A stretch of 64,000 bases of DNA from Azospirillum sp. SYSU D00513 (GCF_017356015.1 NZ_JAFIQV010000001.1:62001-126000); one strand, 5' to 3'. Shown: positions 38,032-50,166, counted from the first letter of the stretch. Numbers and translations are program-made. The notes: generated by a model from the sequence alone, not told the origin.

Positions 38032-40797
38032 ATGGACCTGACTTCCGCACCCGACCGGCCCTTCGCGCTCGACGACGCGCTCGCCCTCGCGGCCGGCGCG
38101 CGCCGGATCGTGGCCTTGAGCCCGGACGGCGAGGTGAACGAGCTGACCCCGGCCCAGGCGAAGCTGCTGGTCCGCCGCCAGCCGCCGCTGGTCTGCCACG
38201 CCCGCGCGCTGGCGCGCCGGCTGGGGCTCGACCCCTTCCCGGCCTTCGACGTGCTGGAGCTGTTCGCCTTCGTGCTGCCGGCCACCTTCTGCGTGCCCAC
38301 CCCGCGCGGGCTGGCGGAGGCGCTGGACCTGCCCATCCCCGACGGGCTGGAGGCCGACGCGCTGGTGCTGCAGCGGGCGGTGCGGCGGCTGCTCGGCACG
38401 CTGGGCGCGCCGGGGCGGGAGGAGAAGTCCGACCCCGTCGCCTTCGCCTGGGAGATGGGGCGCGCCGGCTGGCCCTGGGCGCCCGCCGTGCTGGCGGCAC
38501 TCGGCAAGCCGGATGGGCCGGACAGTGGCGGCGCGCGCGCGGGCCTGCGCGTCTGGACAAAGCTGAAGGAATGGGAGAACGAGCCGCCTGAGCCGCCGCC
38601 CGCCCACCATCCGGTGGAGCCGATGGAGGCGCGCCGCCGGCTGGCCGAGATGCTGTCGGCCTCGGTGCCCGGCAAGGTCGCGGAGCCGCGCCCGCAGCAG
38701 GCCGACTACGCCAGCGCCGTCACCGCCGCCTTCGCGCCCAAGGCGCAGGCCGACGCGCCGAACGTCGTGCTGGCGGAGGCCGGAACGGGCGTCGGCAAGA
38801 CGCTGGGCTACCTCGCCCCCTCCACCGTCTGGGCGGAGAAGAACGGCGGCACGGTCTGGATCTCCACCTACACCCGGAACCTCCAGCACCAGATCGACGC
38901 GGAGCTGGACCGGCTCTACCCCGACCCGGCGACCAAGGCGCGCAAGGTCGTGCTGCGCAAGGGGCGGGAGAACTATCTCTGCGTCCTGAACCTGGAGGAC
39001 GCGATCCGCGCCATGCCGATGCAGCCGCACCTGGCGGTGCCCGTCGGGCTGATGGCGCGCTGGGCCGCGGCGACGCGCGAGGGCGACCTGACCGGAGGCG
39101 ACTTCCCGGGCTGGCTGGTGGACCTGCTGGGGCGCGGGACGACGCTGGCGCTGGCCGACCGGCGCGGCGAGTGCATCTATTCGGCCTGCGACCATTACAG
39201 CCGCTGCTTCATCGAGCGCGGCATCCGGCGCGCCCGCAAGGCCGACGTGGTCATCGCCAACCACGCGCTGGTGATGGTGCAGGCGGCGCTGGGCGGCGGT
39301 GAGGAGCCGACCCTGCCGACGCGCTACGTCTTCGACGAGGGGCACCATGTCTTCGACGCGGCCGACGGCGCCTTCGCCGGCCATCTCACCGGCCGCGAGA
39401 CGCAGGAGCTGCGCCGCTGGCTGCTGGGTGCCGAGGAGAGCGGGCGCGGCCGGGCGCGCGGGCTGAAGCGCCGGCTGGAGGATCTCGTGGCCGGCGACCA
39501 GGAGGCGGAAGCCCTGCTCGACGCCGTGCTGATGGGCGCGCGGGTGCTGGCCGGCGACGGCTGGGCGGCGCGGCTCGCCGCCGACAACCCGAACGGCCCT
39601 CTCGAACGCTTCCTGCTCGGCGCCCGCCAGCAAGTCTACACCCGCACCCAGGGAACCGGCGGCCCCTACAGCCTGGAGGCCGACAAGGCCTACCCGGTGG
39701 ACGGGCTGCTGGAGGCGGCGGAGGAGCTGGAACGGGCGCTGACCCGGCTGTCGGAGCCGATCGAGGCGCTGTCGAAACGGCTCGCCCAGCGGCTGGAGGA
39801 CGAGGCGGCGGAGCTGGATTCCGACCAGCGCCGCCGCATCGACGCCCTGTCGCGCAGCCTGCACCGGCGTGGCACCATGACGGTGGAGGGCTGGCGCGCC
39901 ATGCTGCGCGCCCTGCCCGCCGAGACGCCGGCGCAGTTCGTGGACTGGTTCGCGGTGGAGCGGGTGGAGGGGCGCATCCTCGACGTCGGGCTCTACCGTC
40001 ACTGGATCGACCCGACCGTGCCCTTCGCCGAGGCGCTGGCCGGCCCGGCGCACGGCATCGTCGTCACCTCGGCCACGCTCACCGACGGCACCGGCGACAC
40101 CGCCCAGGACTGGCAGGCGGCGGAGGACCGCTGCGGCGCCTCCCACCTGCCCCGCCCGGCGGTCCGCGCCCAGGTGCCCTCCCCCTTCGACTACGCCAAC
40201 CGCACGCGCGTCATGGTGGTGAACGACGTGCGCAAGGACGACCTGGGCCAGGTGTCGGCGGCCTACCGGGAGCTGTTCATGGCGGCGGGGGGCGGCGGGC
40301 TCGGCCTCTTCACCGCGATCAGCCGGCTGCGCGGCGTCTACGACCGCATCGTCGATCCCCTGGACGCCGCCGGCCTGCCGCTGCACGCCCAGCATGTCGA
40401 TCCGCTGGACGTCTCCACCCTCATCGACATCTTCCGGGGCACGGAGCACGCTTGCCTGCTCGGCACCGACGCGGTGCGCGACGGGGTGGACGTGCCGGGC
40501 CGGTCCTTGCGCCTGATCGTCTTCGACCGCGTGCCCTGGCCCCGCCCCGACATCCTCCACCGCGCCCGCCGCGACGCCTTCGGCCGCCGCCGCTACGAGG
40601 ACATGATCGCGCGCCTGCGCCTGAAGCAGGCCTTCGGCCGGCTGGTCCGCCGCGCCGACGACACGGGCGTCTTCGTCCTGCTCGACCCCATGATGCCGAG
40701 CCGCCTGTTCGGCGCCTTCCCGGAAGGCGTCGAGGTCAAGCGCGTCGGGCTGAAGGAGGCGGTTGAGACGACGGGGGAGTTCCTGCGGGGCTGGTGA
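38032..40797 (+). CDS. DinG/XPD-like ATP-dependent DNA helicase
   Basis: A 921-aa superfamily 2 iron-sulfur helicase. Walker A is AEAGTGVGKT (about 246-256) and the DEAH-like box is FDEGHHVFD. Four cysteines between them (ENYLCVLN, then GECIYSACDHYSRC) fit the Fe-S cluster of DinG/YoaA helicases. The C-terminal helicase half has GTDAVRDGVDVPGRSLRLIV and a QAFGRLVRR motif VI. The N-terminal 200 residues are an extra domain of unclear function. The start at 38032 follows an 106-base divergent promoter gap with mtgA. Confidence 0.9.
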   Translation: MDLTSAPDRPFALDDALALAAGARRIVALSPDGEVNELTPAQAKLLVRRQPPLVCHARALARRLGLDPFPAFDVLELFAFVLPATFCVPTPRGLAEALDLPIPDGLEADALVLQRAVRRLLGTLGAPGREEKSDPVAFAWEMGRAGWPWAPAVLAALGKPDGPDSGGARAGLRVWTKLKEWENEPPEPPPAHHPVEPMEARRRLAEMLSASVPGKVAEPRPQQADYASAVTAAFAPKAQADAPNVVLAEAGTGVGKTLGYLAPSTVWAEKNGGTVWISTYTRNLQHQIDAELDRLYPDPATKARKVVLRKGRENYLCVLNLEDAIRAMPMQPHLAVPVGLMARWAAATREGDLTGGDFPGWLVDLLGRGTTLALADRRGECIYSACDHYSRCFIERGIRRARKADVVIANHALVMVQAALGGGEEPTLPTRYVFDEGHHVFDAADGAFAGHLTGRETQELRRWLLGAEESGRGRARGLKRRLEDLVAGDQEAEALLDAVLMGARVLAGDGWAARLAADNPNGPLERFLLGARQQVYTRTQGTGGPYSLEADKAYPVDGLLEAAEELERALTRLSEPIEALSKRLAQRLEDEAAELDSDQRRRIDALSRSLHRRGTMTVEGWRAMLRALPAETPAQFVDWFAVERVEGRILDVGLYRHWIDPTVPFAEALAGPAHGIVVTSATLTDGTGDTAQDWQAAEDRCGASHLPRPAVRAQVPSPFDYANRTRVMVVNDVRKDDLGQVSAAYRELFMAAGGGGLGLFTAISRLRGVYDRIVDPLDAAGLPLHAQHVDPLDVSTLIDIFRGTEHACLLGTDAVRDGVDVPGRSLRLIVFDRVPWPRPDILHRARRDAFGRRRYEDMIARLRLKQAFGRLVRRADDTGVFVLLDPMMPSRLFGAFPEGVEVKRVGLKEAVETTGEFLRGW

Positions 40798-41125
40798 GGC
40801 GGGCACAAACCGGCATTGCGCATGCCTGCATTGGCACCCTTCGGGAAACGGAAATCCAAAAGCATCGCGGTTGAAAATCCGCAAATGACCTGCCGTTCTC
40901 ATGGATCGGCCAAGCAACTCAATGTCAGCGGATTACAACCAGCACAAGTGCAGGCATTTTCGGATGCGCAACGACTTTTCTTTGACCAAGCATCCAAAGA
41001 ATTATAATTAGTATATTAGCATATTCTGCGCACGTTAATGACTCGTTCAGTCCCTGTTCCGCCCAATAGGCTTACCTCGAAGAGGTGAGCGGGAGCGAAG
41101 CGTCTACAAGAACAAGGGACGGAAC
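40798..41125. other. AT-rich intergenic region upstream of the chemoreceptor
   Basis: The region is 328 bases with no supported gene, and an unusually AT-rich stretch lies at about 40985-41040 (TTATAATTAGTATATTAGCA). This is the least GC-rich segment of the window. It probably contains the chemoreceptor promoter. I looked for sigma-54 and sigma-28 flagellar promoter patterns and found no good match. Confidence 0.5.
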
Positions 41126-42811
41126 ATGAAAGCAGCCTTCCACAGCATCAACGGCCGCATACTCCTTCTGCCGGCCGTCGCCTCGATCGCGCTGGTCCTG
41201 GCGGGTTTCCTGTCGATCCGCATGATCGGCGACATCACCTTGTCCGAGCATCAGGCGCGGGCCAGGGTCGTCACGGAATCCGCGGTGAAGATCGTGGAAT
41301 CCTTCGAGGGCCGGGCGGCACGCGGCGAGATGCCGCTGGAGGCTGCGCAGGACGCGGCGAAGCAGGCGCTCCGTGCCATCCGCTACGACGGGAACGAATA
41401 CGTCATCGCGCGCGGACTCGACGGCGTCATCATCGTCAACGGCCTGTTCAAGGACCGCGAAGGCTCGAAGTCGATCGACAACAAGGACGCCAACGGCACC
41501 TTCTTCAGCCGCGAGATGATCCAGGCGGCCCAGGGGGGTGGCGCCTTCACCTATTATCTCTGGCCGAAGAAGCCGGACACGCCGCCGCTGCGCAAGGCGA
41601 CCTACTCGAAGCTCACCCCCGGCTGGAAATGGGTGGTCGGGTCCGGCGTGTATCTCGATGATGTCGAGGCGGCCACACGCGAAAACGCGCTGCGCGCCGC
41701 GGGCGTCATCGCCGTGCTGGCGCTGCTGAGCTTCGCCGCCGCCCTCTGGCTCGGCCGCCGCATCACCCGCCCGATCCTGGACCTCGGCCGGGCGACGCAC
41801 CGGCTGGCCGACGGCGACCTGTCCGTGACCGTTCCGGGCCTGGAGCGGCGCGACGAGATCGGCACCATGGCGCAGGCGGTCGCCGTCCTGAAGGAGCGGT
41901 CGGCCGAGGCCGCGCGGCTCGGCACCGAGCAGGAGCGGCTGAAGGAGCAGGCCGCCGAGGAGCGGCGGGCGGAGATGCGCACGCTCGCCGATGGGTTCGA
42001 GGCCTCGGTCAAGGCGATGGTCGACGCCATGGCGTCGTCCGCGGCGCAGATGCGGGTGTCCGCCGACAGCATGACGGCCGCCGCCTCGACCGCCAGCGGA
42101 GAGACGACCGCCGCCAGCGCCGCCGCCGAGCAGACCAGCGCCAACGTCGGCACGGTCGCCTCGGCCACGGAGGAGCTGTCGGCTTCCATTCACGAGATCT
42201 CCCGCCAGATCGCGCAGTCCTCGCAGATCGCGTCGGACGCCGTCTCCCGGTCGGAGCGCGCCAACGCCGCCATCGAGGCGCTCGCGGAGTCGGTCAAGCG
42301 CGTCGGCGACGTCGTGGCGATGATCAGCGGCATCGCCGGCCAGACCAACCTGCTGGCGCTGAACGCCACCATCGAGGCGGCCCGCGCAGGTGAAGTCGGC
42401 AAGGGCTTCGCCGTCGTGGCAAGCGAGGTCAAGACGCTGGCGACCCAGACCGCCAAGGCCACGGAGGAGATCCAGGCCACCGTCGCGGAGATCCAGTCCA
42501 TGACCGGAGCCGCCGTATCGGCCATCCAGGGCATCGGCGACAGCGTGACGCGGATCGACGAGGTCACCTCGGCGGTGTCGGCGGCGGTCGTCGAGCAGGG
42601 TGCCGCGACGCGCGAGATCGCCGGCAACATCCAGCAGGCCGCCGAGGGCACGCGGCAGGTCGCCGGCAACGTCACGGCCGCCCAGCGCGCCGTGATCGAG
42701 ACCGGGAACGTCGCCTCCGGCGTGCTGGACGCCGCCGGCCTGATGTCCCGCGAGGTCCAGCGCCTCCAGGTCGAGGTCGGCAACTTCCTGTCCAACGTCC
42801 GGGCGGCCTGA
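41126..42811 (+). CDS. Methyl-accepting chemotaxis protein, single-Cache sensor
   Basis: A 561-aa transmembrane chemoreceptor. The first membrane helix spans about 10-31. A periplasmic single-Cache domain has [20 protein letters not shown] and [13 protein letters not shown]. The second helix is near 193-212, followed by a HAMP domain ([20 protein letters not shown]) and a full signalling hairpin whose tip reads [19 protein letters not shown]. There is no C-terminal CheR pentapeptide. Ligand unknown; small organic acids are common for this sensor type. Stand-alone gene. Confidence 0.95.
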   Translation: MKAAFHSINGRILLLPAVASIALVLAGFLSIRMIGDITLSEHQARARVVTESAVKIVESFEGRAARGEMPLEAAQDAAKQALRAIRYDGNEYVIARGLDGVIIVNGLFKDREGSKSIDNKDANGTFFSREMIQAAQGGGAFTYYLWPKKPDTPPLRKATYSKLTPGWKWVVGSGVYLDDVEAATRENALRAAGVIAVLALLSFAAALWLGRRITRPILDLGRATHRLADGDLSVTVPGLERRDEIGTMAQAVAVLKERSAEAARLGTEQERLKEQAAEERRAEMRTLADGFEASVKAMVDAMASSAAQMRVSADSMTAAASTASGETTAASAAAEQTSANVGTVASATEELSASIHEISRQIAQSSQIASDAVSRSERANAAIEALAESVKRVGDVVAMISGIAGQTNLLALNATIEAARAGEVGKGFAVVASEVKTLATQTAKATEEIQATVAEIQSMTGAAVSAIQGIGDSVTRIDEVTSAVSAAVVEQGAATREIAGNIQQAAEGTRQVAGNVTAAQRAVIETGNVASGVLDAAGLMSREVQRLQVEVGNFLSNVRAA

Positions 42812-42828
42812 CCGCGGATTGCCGCACG

Positions 42829-42871
42829 ATCGGGTCTGGCGGACGTTCGGTGGATGTCCGCCTGCCCCGAT
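42829..42871. terminator. Hairpin between convergent chemoreceptor and kinase genes
   Basis: GGCGGAC/GTCCGCC (7 bp, 42838-42862) is extended by ATCGGG/CCCGAT. It lies between two convergent stop codons and has no strong T-run, so termination efficiency is uncertain. Confidence 0.5.
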
Positions 42872-42897
42872 GTCATTTCAGGCCCGTGTTTTCAGGT

Positions 42898-45198
<2,301 letters not shown>

Positions 45199-45306
45199 GC
45201 GCTTCCTGTCGAGCTTCCCGCGGAGGGCCGGGCCGGCGGCCGGCACAACCAGAGCTAGGATAAAGCGCAAGGCGCCGCAAGCCAGCCTTTGGTCAGCGGA
45301 CCCGGC

Positions 45307-46254
45307 TCAACCGGCGGGCGCGTAGAGCGCCAGCAGGCCCGACAGCGTCACCATGCTCAGCACGGTGGAGACCAGGATGGCGGCCGAGGTGCGCTCGACG
45401 TAGGTCTGGTACTGCTGGGCGACGACGAAGGTCAGGCCGCCGGTCGGCAGCGCCGCCAGAATAAGTGCGCCGGCGGTCCAGAAGGGATCCATGGGGAAGA
45501 GCGTCGCGATCAGAGCCCAGGTTAGGGCCGGCTGGACCAGCAGCTTCAGCGCGGTGATCCAGGCGATCTCCCCGGCCGGCGCGCGGATCTGCCGCGTGGC
45601 CAGGAACAGCCCGATGGCGAAGAGCGCGCAAGGACCCGACGCCGCCCCCATCAGCTCGCAATATGTGGCCACCGGGCGCGGCACCGGCACGCCGGTCAGC
45701 AGCACCGACCAGAGCAGCCCGAGCGCCGTCGCGATGATCAGCGGGTTGCGGACCAGGGCGAGCCCGACGTCGGCGAGCGCCCGGCCGGCCCCGTTGCCCC
45801 GGCTGTTGGCGAACTCCATCCAGACCACGGCGATGGCCATCATGACGGAACTCATGATCACCGTGGCGAGGATGGCCGGGGCCAGATGGTCGGCGCCGAA
45901 GGCCGCCAGGAACAGCGGGATGCCCATGTAGCCGGTGTTGGAGAAGCAGGCCGTCAGCCCCTGCATGCAGAGGACCTGCGAGCGTTCCCGGTGCAGAAGC
46001 CAGCCGATCAGGGCGCCCAGCGCGTAGGTCGCCAGCATGGCGCCCAGGAAGGCGCCGATGAAGGGAACGTTCAGGATCTCCGCCAGCGACCGGCGCGCGG
46101 TGCCGAGGAACAGAACCGGCGGCAGCGCCACCCAATAGACGAACTTGTTCAGCGCCTCCGACGAGGCGGCGCCCAGGATCCCGGTCCGGCCCGAGAGGAT
46201 GCCCGCCAGGATGATGGCGAAAACGGGGAGTGCCACGTTGAGAACGGCTGACAT
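45307..46254 (-). CDS. AEC-family (auxin efflux carrier-like) transporter
   Basis: A 315-aa integral membrane protein of the AEC family with about ten helices. The N-terminal LNVALPVFAIILAGILSGRTG and the helix with GLTACFSNTGYMGIPLFLAA (Asn-Thr-Gly-x-x-G-x-P) are characteristic. Bacterial members export or import organic acids such as malate or malonate. The start MSAVLN at 46254 is chosen over an upstream in-frame ATG in low-complexity sequence. Confidence 0.9.
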   Translation of the reverse strand: MSAVLNVALPVFAIILAGILSGRTGILGAASSEALNKFVYWVALPPVLFLGTARRSLAEILNVPFIGAFLGAMLATYALGALIGWLLHRERSQVLCMQGLTACFSNTGYMGIPLFLAAFGADHLAPAILATVIMSSVMMAIAVVWMEFANSRGNGAGRALADVGLALVRNPLIIATALGLLWSVLLTGVPVPRPVATYCELMGAASGPCALFAIGLFLATRQIRAPAGEIAWITALKLLVQPALTWALIATLFPMDPFWTAGALILAALPTGGLTFVVAQQYQTYVERTSAAILVSTVLSMVTLSGLLALYAPAG

Positions 46255-46391
46255 GGGTGCCGACCTTATCCGCCGCGCGGCGCGGCTGTCGAGCAGACCC
46301 CCTTCCCCTTTCGCGCATGGCACCCTTGACGGGCCGGCGGCGCGGGGCAAGATTGCGCGGGGCCTATTGCCGCAGGCCTCTTGGAGTTCCG

Positions 46392-46796
46392 ATGATCAAC
46401 CACCACAGCGCGCTCATCTACGTCATGGTCCTGGTCTCGGCGTCGGACGCCGACATGACCGACCTGGAGCTGGAGACCATCGGCGAGAACGTGCGTTACC
46501 TGCCGATCTTCCGCGATTTCGACTCCACCCGGCTGGTCGAGGTGGCGCGGGAATGCACCCGCATCCTGGCCGATTCCGACGGGCTCGACTCCGTTCTCCA
46601 GATCGTCCGGGACGCCCTGCCCCAGCGGCTGTACGAGACCGCCTACGCCGTCGCCTGCGACATCGCCGCGGCGGACAAGTCGGCCTCGCAGGAGGAGATC
46701 CGCATGCTGGAGATCATCCGCCACAAGCTCGGCATCGACCGGCTTTCCGCCGCCGCCATCGAACGGGGCGCCCGCGCCCGCCACATGAGGCTCTGA
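46392..46796 (+). CDS. TerB-like (tellurite resistance TerB family) protein
   Basis: A 134-aa helical protein of the TerB fold: ALIYVMVLVSASDADMTDLE, then AVACDIAAADKSASQEEIRM with the acidic D-x-x-x-x-x-x-E-x metal-site pattern repeated twice. A GGAG lies upstream of the ATG. Lone TerB-domain proteins like this are common and are not proof of tellurite resistance. It is coupled (5-base gap) to the following dehydrogenase. Confidence 0.8.
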   Translation: MINHHSALIYVMVLVSASDADMTDLELETIGENVRYLPIFRDFDSTRLVEVARECTRILADSDGLDSVLQIVRDALPQRLYETAYAVACDIAAADKSASQEEIRMLEIIRHKLGIDRLSAAAIERGARARHMRL

Positions 46797-46801
46797 CCAT
46801 C

Positions 46802-47686
46802 TTGGATCCCGTACGCCCCGACCTCTCCGGCCGCACCGTCGGCTTCATCGGCCTCGGCCTCATGGGCAAGCCGATGGCCCGCAACCTCCAGAAGGCCGGC
46901 GCCCTGCCGGTCGTCTCCAGCCGCAGCCCCGGCCCGGTGGAGGAGCTGGCCGCCGAGGGCATGAGCCCGGCCGCCGGCCCGGCCGAGGTCGCCCAGCGCG
47001 CCGACACCATCGTCCTGATGCTGAGCGACACGGTCGCGGTGGAAGCCGTGACGGCCGCCCTGCTCCCGGCGTTGCGCCCCGGCTCGCTGGTCATCGACAT
47101 GGGCACGACGGCGGTCGCGGACACGCGGCGGCTCGGCGGCGAGGTCCGCGCCAGGGGTTCGGAATGGGTGGACGCGCCGGTCTCCGGGGGCCAGGTCGCC
47201 GCCGTGGCCGGAACCATGACCATCATGGCCGGCGGCACGGAGGAGGCCTTCGCCCGCGCCCTGCCGCTGTTCCAGGCCATGGGACAGCGCATCACCCATG
47301 TCGGCGAGCTCGGCGCCGGCCAGGTCGCCAAGGCGGCCAACCAGCTGATCGTGGCCCTGACCATCGGCGCGGTCTCCGAAGCGCTGGCCCTGTCCCGCGC
47401 GGCCGGTGTCGATCCCGCCAAGGTGCGCGACGCCATCCGCGGCGGCTTCGCCGAATCCCGCATCCTGGAGCTGCACGGCGAGCGCATGGTCACCGGCAGC
47501 TTCACGCCGGGCGGCCGCGTCGTCACCCAGGTGAAGGACCTGAAGCAGGCCCAGGAGCTGGCCGCCCAGTCGGGCATCGAGCTGCCGTCGCTGAACAAGA
47601 ACCGGGAGCTGTTCGAAAGGCTGATCGAACAGGGCGACGGCGGGCTCGACCATTCGGCGCTGTACCGGCTGTATTTCAAGGATTGA
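46802..47686 (+). CDS. NAD(P)-dependent 3-hydroxyisobutyrate dehydrogenase-family enzyme
   Basis: A 294-aa beta-hydroxyacid dehydrogenase. The Rossmann motif VGFIGLGLMGKPMARNL is at the N-terminus, the substrate motif is DAPVSGGQVAAVAGTM, and the catalytic lysine segment is GAGQVAKAANQLI. No ATG precedes the Rossmann motif, so the TTG at 46802 is the most likely start. Candidate substrates are tartronate semialdehyde, 3-hydroxyisobutyrate or similar; sequence alone does not decide. It is probably co-transcribed with the TerB-like gene. Confidence 0.88.
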   Translation: MDPVRPDLSGRTVGFIGLGLMGKPMARNLQKAGALPVVSSRSPGPVEELAAEGMSPAAGPAEVAQRADTIVLMLSDTVAVEAVTAALLPALRPGSLVIDMGTTAVADTRRLGGEVRARGSEWVDAPVSGGQVAAVAGTMTIMAGGTEEAFARALPLFQAMGQRITHVGELGAGQVAKAANQLIVALTIGAVSEALALSRAAGVDPAKVRDAIRGGFAESRILELHGERMVTGSFTPGGRVVTQVKDLKQAQELAAQSGIELPSLNKNRELFERLIEQGDGGLDHSALYRLYFKD

Positions 47687-47746
47687 GGCCGGCGACTCCA
47701 CATTCAACCTGGACCTCGCCACCTCTCCCAAAAAGCCAGCACGTCT

Positions 47747-48043
47747 CCGTCACCCCCGCGAAAGCGGGGGTCCAGGGCTTTTCCATAGAGTTCGTTTTGT
47801 GAAGTTCTGGATCCCCGCTTCCGCGCATAGGCGCTAACTTTGAGGGTTGATCGACCAAAGCAAGGTTCCGACCACCTTCCACCGTCATCCCCGCGGACGC
47901 GGGGATCCAGAGTTTCCAAAGGGTTCGCTACGGGAAGGACTGGATTCCCGCTTTCGCGGGAATGACGAGGAGGGAGATTGCAGGCTTCGGCAAAACGGGC
48001 CGATGTACAACAGTTAGCGTCCACGCGCTTCCGCGGGGATGAC
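47747..48043. repeat. Cluster of REP-like palindromes and composite repeat
   Basis: This fills the 408-base gap between the dehydrogenase and asd. One palindrome arm is at 47747-47776, with a degenerate partner at 47806-47825. A second palindrome has arms 47882-47910 and 47940-47968. A further half-copy lies at about 48022-48043. The segment at about 47952-48025 reappears inverted at about 61340-61409 with its flanking non-palindromic sequence (for example GCAGGCTTCGG and ACATCGGCCCG in the opposite sense). No gene is seen. Confidence 0.85.
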
Positions 48044-48094
48044 GGCGAAGACGCGGCAGAGAGAAACCGACTCCCTGCCGGTAATGAGCGGGCC

Positions 48095-49114
48095 TTACTT
48101 CTTCAGGTAATCCCGCACCAGCATCTCGGCGATCTGCACGGCGTTGAGCGCGGCGCCCTTGCGGAGGTTGTCGGCGACGCACCAGAAGGCGATGCCGTTC
48201 TCGACGGTGGCGTCCTCGCGGATGCGGCTGATGAAGACGGGGTCGTCGCCGGCGCATTCCACCGGGGACACGTAGCCCTCGGGCGCGCGGTGGTCGATCA
48301 CGGTGACGCCGGGGGCGCGGCGCAGCACCTCGCGGGCCTCGTCGGCGCTGACCGGGTTCTCGCACTCGATGTGGATGGCCTCGGCGTGGCCGATGAAGAC
48401 GGGCACGCGGACGGCGGTCGCCGTGACCTTGATGCGCGGATCGAGGATCTTGCGCGTCTCCACGTTCATCTTCCACTCTTCCTTCGTGTAGCCGTCATCC
48501 ATGAACGTGTCGATGTGCGGGATGACGTTGAAGGCGATCTGCTTGGTGAAGACGGACTTCTCGATGGGGTCGTTGACGTAGATGGCGCGGGTCTGGGTGA
48601 ACAGCTCGTCCATCGCCTCCTTGCCGCCGCCGGACACCGACTGGTAGGTGGAGACGACGACGCGCCGGATCTTGAAGGCGTCGTGCAGCGGCTTCAGCGC
48701 CACCACCATCTGGATGGTCGAGCAGTTCGGGTTGGCGACGATGTTGCGCTTGGCGTAGCCGGCGAGCGCTTCCGCGTTCACCTCCGGCACGACCAGCGGC
48801 ACGTCGGGGTCCATGCGGAACTGCGAGGTGTTGTCGATCACCACGCAGCCGGCGGCGGCCGCGCGCGGGGTGTGGATGGCCGAGACCTTGGCGCCCGGCG
48901 AGGAGAGCGCGATGTCCACGCCCTTGAAGTCGAACTTGGCGAGGTCCTGGACCGTCAGCACGTCGTCCTCGCCGTAGGAGACCTCCTGGCCGATCGACCG
49001 CTCCGACGCCAGTGCCACGACCTCGTCCGCCGGGAAGTTCCGTTCCGCCAGGGTGGTCAGGATCTCCCGGCCGACGTTGCCGGTGGCGCCGATGACCGCA
49101 ACTTTGTAACCCAT
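48095..49114 (-). CDS. asd: Aspartate-semialdehyde dehydrogenase
   Basis: A 339-aa enzyme that reduces aspartyl phosphate to aspartate semialdehyde, the branch point to lysine, diaminopimelate, threonine and methionine. NADP-binding motif: VAVIGATGNVGREIL. Catalytic Cys131 lies in ANPNCSTIQMV, and VSTYQSVSGGGKEAMDEL is the phosphate/substrate region. Length standard. Monocistronic. Confidence 0.97.
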   Translation of the reverse strand: MGYKVAVIGATGNVGREILTTLAERNFPADEVVALASERSIGQEVSYGEDDVLTVQDLAKFDFKGVDIALSSPGAKVSAIHTPRAAAAGCVVIDNTSQFRMDPDVPLVVPEVNAEALAGYAKRNIVANPNCSTIQMVVALKPLHDAFKIRRVVVSTYQSVSGGGKEAMDELFTQTRAIYVNDPIEKSVFTKQIAFNVIPHIDTFMDDGYTKEEWKMNVETRKILDPRIKVTATAVRVPVFIGHAEAIHIECENPVSADEAREVLRRAPGVTVIDHRAPEGYVSPVECAGDDPVFISRIREDATVENGIAFWCVADNLRKGAALNAVQIAEMLVRDYLKK

Positions 49115-49270
49115 CTCGGCCGATCCTTATGTTCGTGGGAATTCCAAAGCGCTGCACCTAGGCGGTTTGCTCCGGAATTGCAACACGCGCGGCACTGTGA
49201 CAGGTTGACTTTCGCGCATTCCAGCGCCTCTCCCCCGTCCCTTTCCCAGAACCCGCACGCGCGAGCCGGC

Positions 49271-49534
49271 ATGCAGCCCCCTCTCGAGGACATCATCGCC
49301 AAGGCGATCAAGGACTCAGACAAGTCCTTCTTCAACGAGGATTACGCCAAGCAGGCCAGGGCCGTCATGGCCGCTCTCAGGAAGGCGGGCTACGAGGTGG
49401 CGCCGGTGAAGCCGCCGCCCGGCCTGGTGGAATGGGCCAAGGAGAACATTCCCTTCGGCCGGCTGCGGCCCGCCGAATTGATCACCCAGATGTACTCGAT
49501 GATGGTTGAAAACGTGCGCCGGTTCGACAAGTAA
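49271..49534 (+). CDS. Conserved-looking hypothetical protein, 87 aa
   Basis: A small soluble protein, mixed helix and charged loops (PPLEDIIAKAIKDSDKSFF, then MAALRKAGYEVAPVKPPPGL and MYSMMVENVRRFDK). Codon use is that of a real gene. It is divergent from asd and followed by the sdh operon. I do not recognise a family. The first ATG at 49271 fits; the frame upstream belongs to asd antisense. Confidence 0.6.
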   Translation: MQPPLEDIIAKAIKDSDKSFFNEDYAKQARAVMAALRKAGYEVAPVKPPPGLVEWAKENIPFGRLRPAELITQMYSMMVENVRRFDK

Positions 49535-49764
49535 CTGGGGGCGCCCGCGGAGGCCCGCCCGGCCGGATCCGGTATTACCAGTTTCGGCCGATCACGCTGT
49601 GTTTTCAGCGGGTTCCCGCTATGCACCGAAACGGCCACGGCCAAGCCGACCCGTCGTTGACTTGGCCTTCCGAGAAGCGTAAGTGAACCGCCAAACCGAC
49701 AATTTTTTCGCCGGTGCAGCATAGCTCTCGACGCTGCGGCCGGCACCGGACAGAGGACGAAGCA

Positions 49765-50154
49765 ATGGCAAACGGCAGCGGCCGTCCGCTTTCCCCGCAT
49801 CTGCAAGTCTATCGATGGCAGTACACGATGCTGACGTCGATCCTTCACCGTGCCACGGGCATCGCGCTGACCGTCGGCACGCTGCTGCTGACCTGGTGGC
49901 TCGTCGCCGCGGCGAGCGGGCCGGAAGCCTACGCCACCGCGCAGGGCTTCATCGGGTCCTTCTTCGGCATGCTGATCCTGTTCGGCTGGACCTTCGCGCT
50001 CTTCTACCACCTGGCCAATGGCATCCGCCATCTGGTGTGGGATGCCGGTCTCGGATTGGACCTCCCCAACGCCGAACGGGGTGCCTATATGGTAGGCGCC
50101 TCCTCCATCGGCCTGACGCTCCTGGTCTGGATCGTCGGCCTGATCGTCTGGTGA
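49765..50154 (+). CDS. sdhC: Succinate dehydrogenase cytochrome b556 subunit
   Basis: A 129-aa membrane anchor with three helices. The family signature RPLSPHLQVYRWQYTMLTSI followed by HRATG contains the haem and quinone-site region, and FYHLANGIRHLVWD carries the haem-ligand histidine area. It is the first gene of sdhCDAB. The 230-base leader contains a 7-bp inverted repeat GTTTCGG/CCGAAAC and the hairpin AGCGGG/CCCGCT; a TTGACT box suggests a promoter about 90 bases upstream. Confidence 0.96.
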   Translation: MANGSGRPLSPHLQVYRWQYTMLTSILHRATGIALTVGTLLLTWWLVAAASGPEAYATAQGFIGSFFGMLILFGWTFALFYHLANGIRHLVWDAGLGLDLPNAERGAYMVGASSIGLTLLVWIVGLIVW

Positions 50155-50166
50155 GGATTCGGGAAC

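Noticed and set aside
37945-40917. Roughly 990-codon minus-strand frame opposite the DinG-like gene
   Set aside because: It lacks any recognisable motif and has shadow-type composition; the plus strand has intact helicase motifs.
40822-41007. 61-codon frame between the DinG-like gene and the chemoreceptor
   Set aside because: No RBS, codon use unlike all neighbours, and it runs into the AT-rich promoter region; kept only as a remote possibility.
46392-46796. Tellurite resistance determinant
   Set aside because: A lone TerB-fold protein without terC/D/E/Z neighbours does not support a resistance operon.
47747-48043. CRISPR-like repeat cluster
   Set aside because: Repeats are inverted palindromes of unequal spacing with no unique, equal-length spacers and no cas genes.
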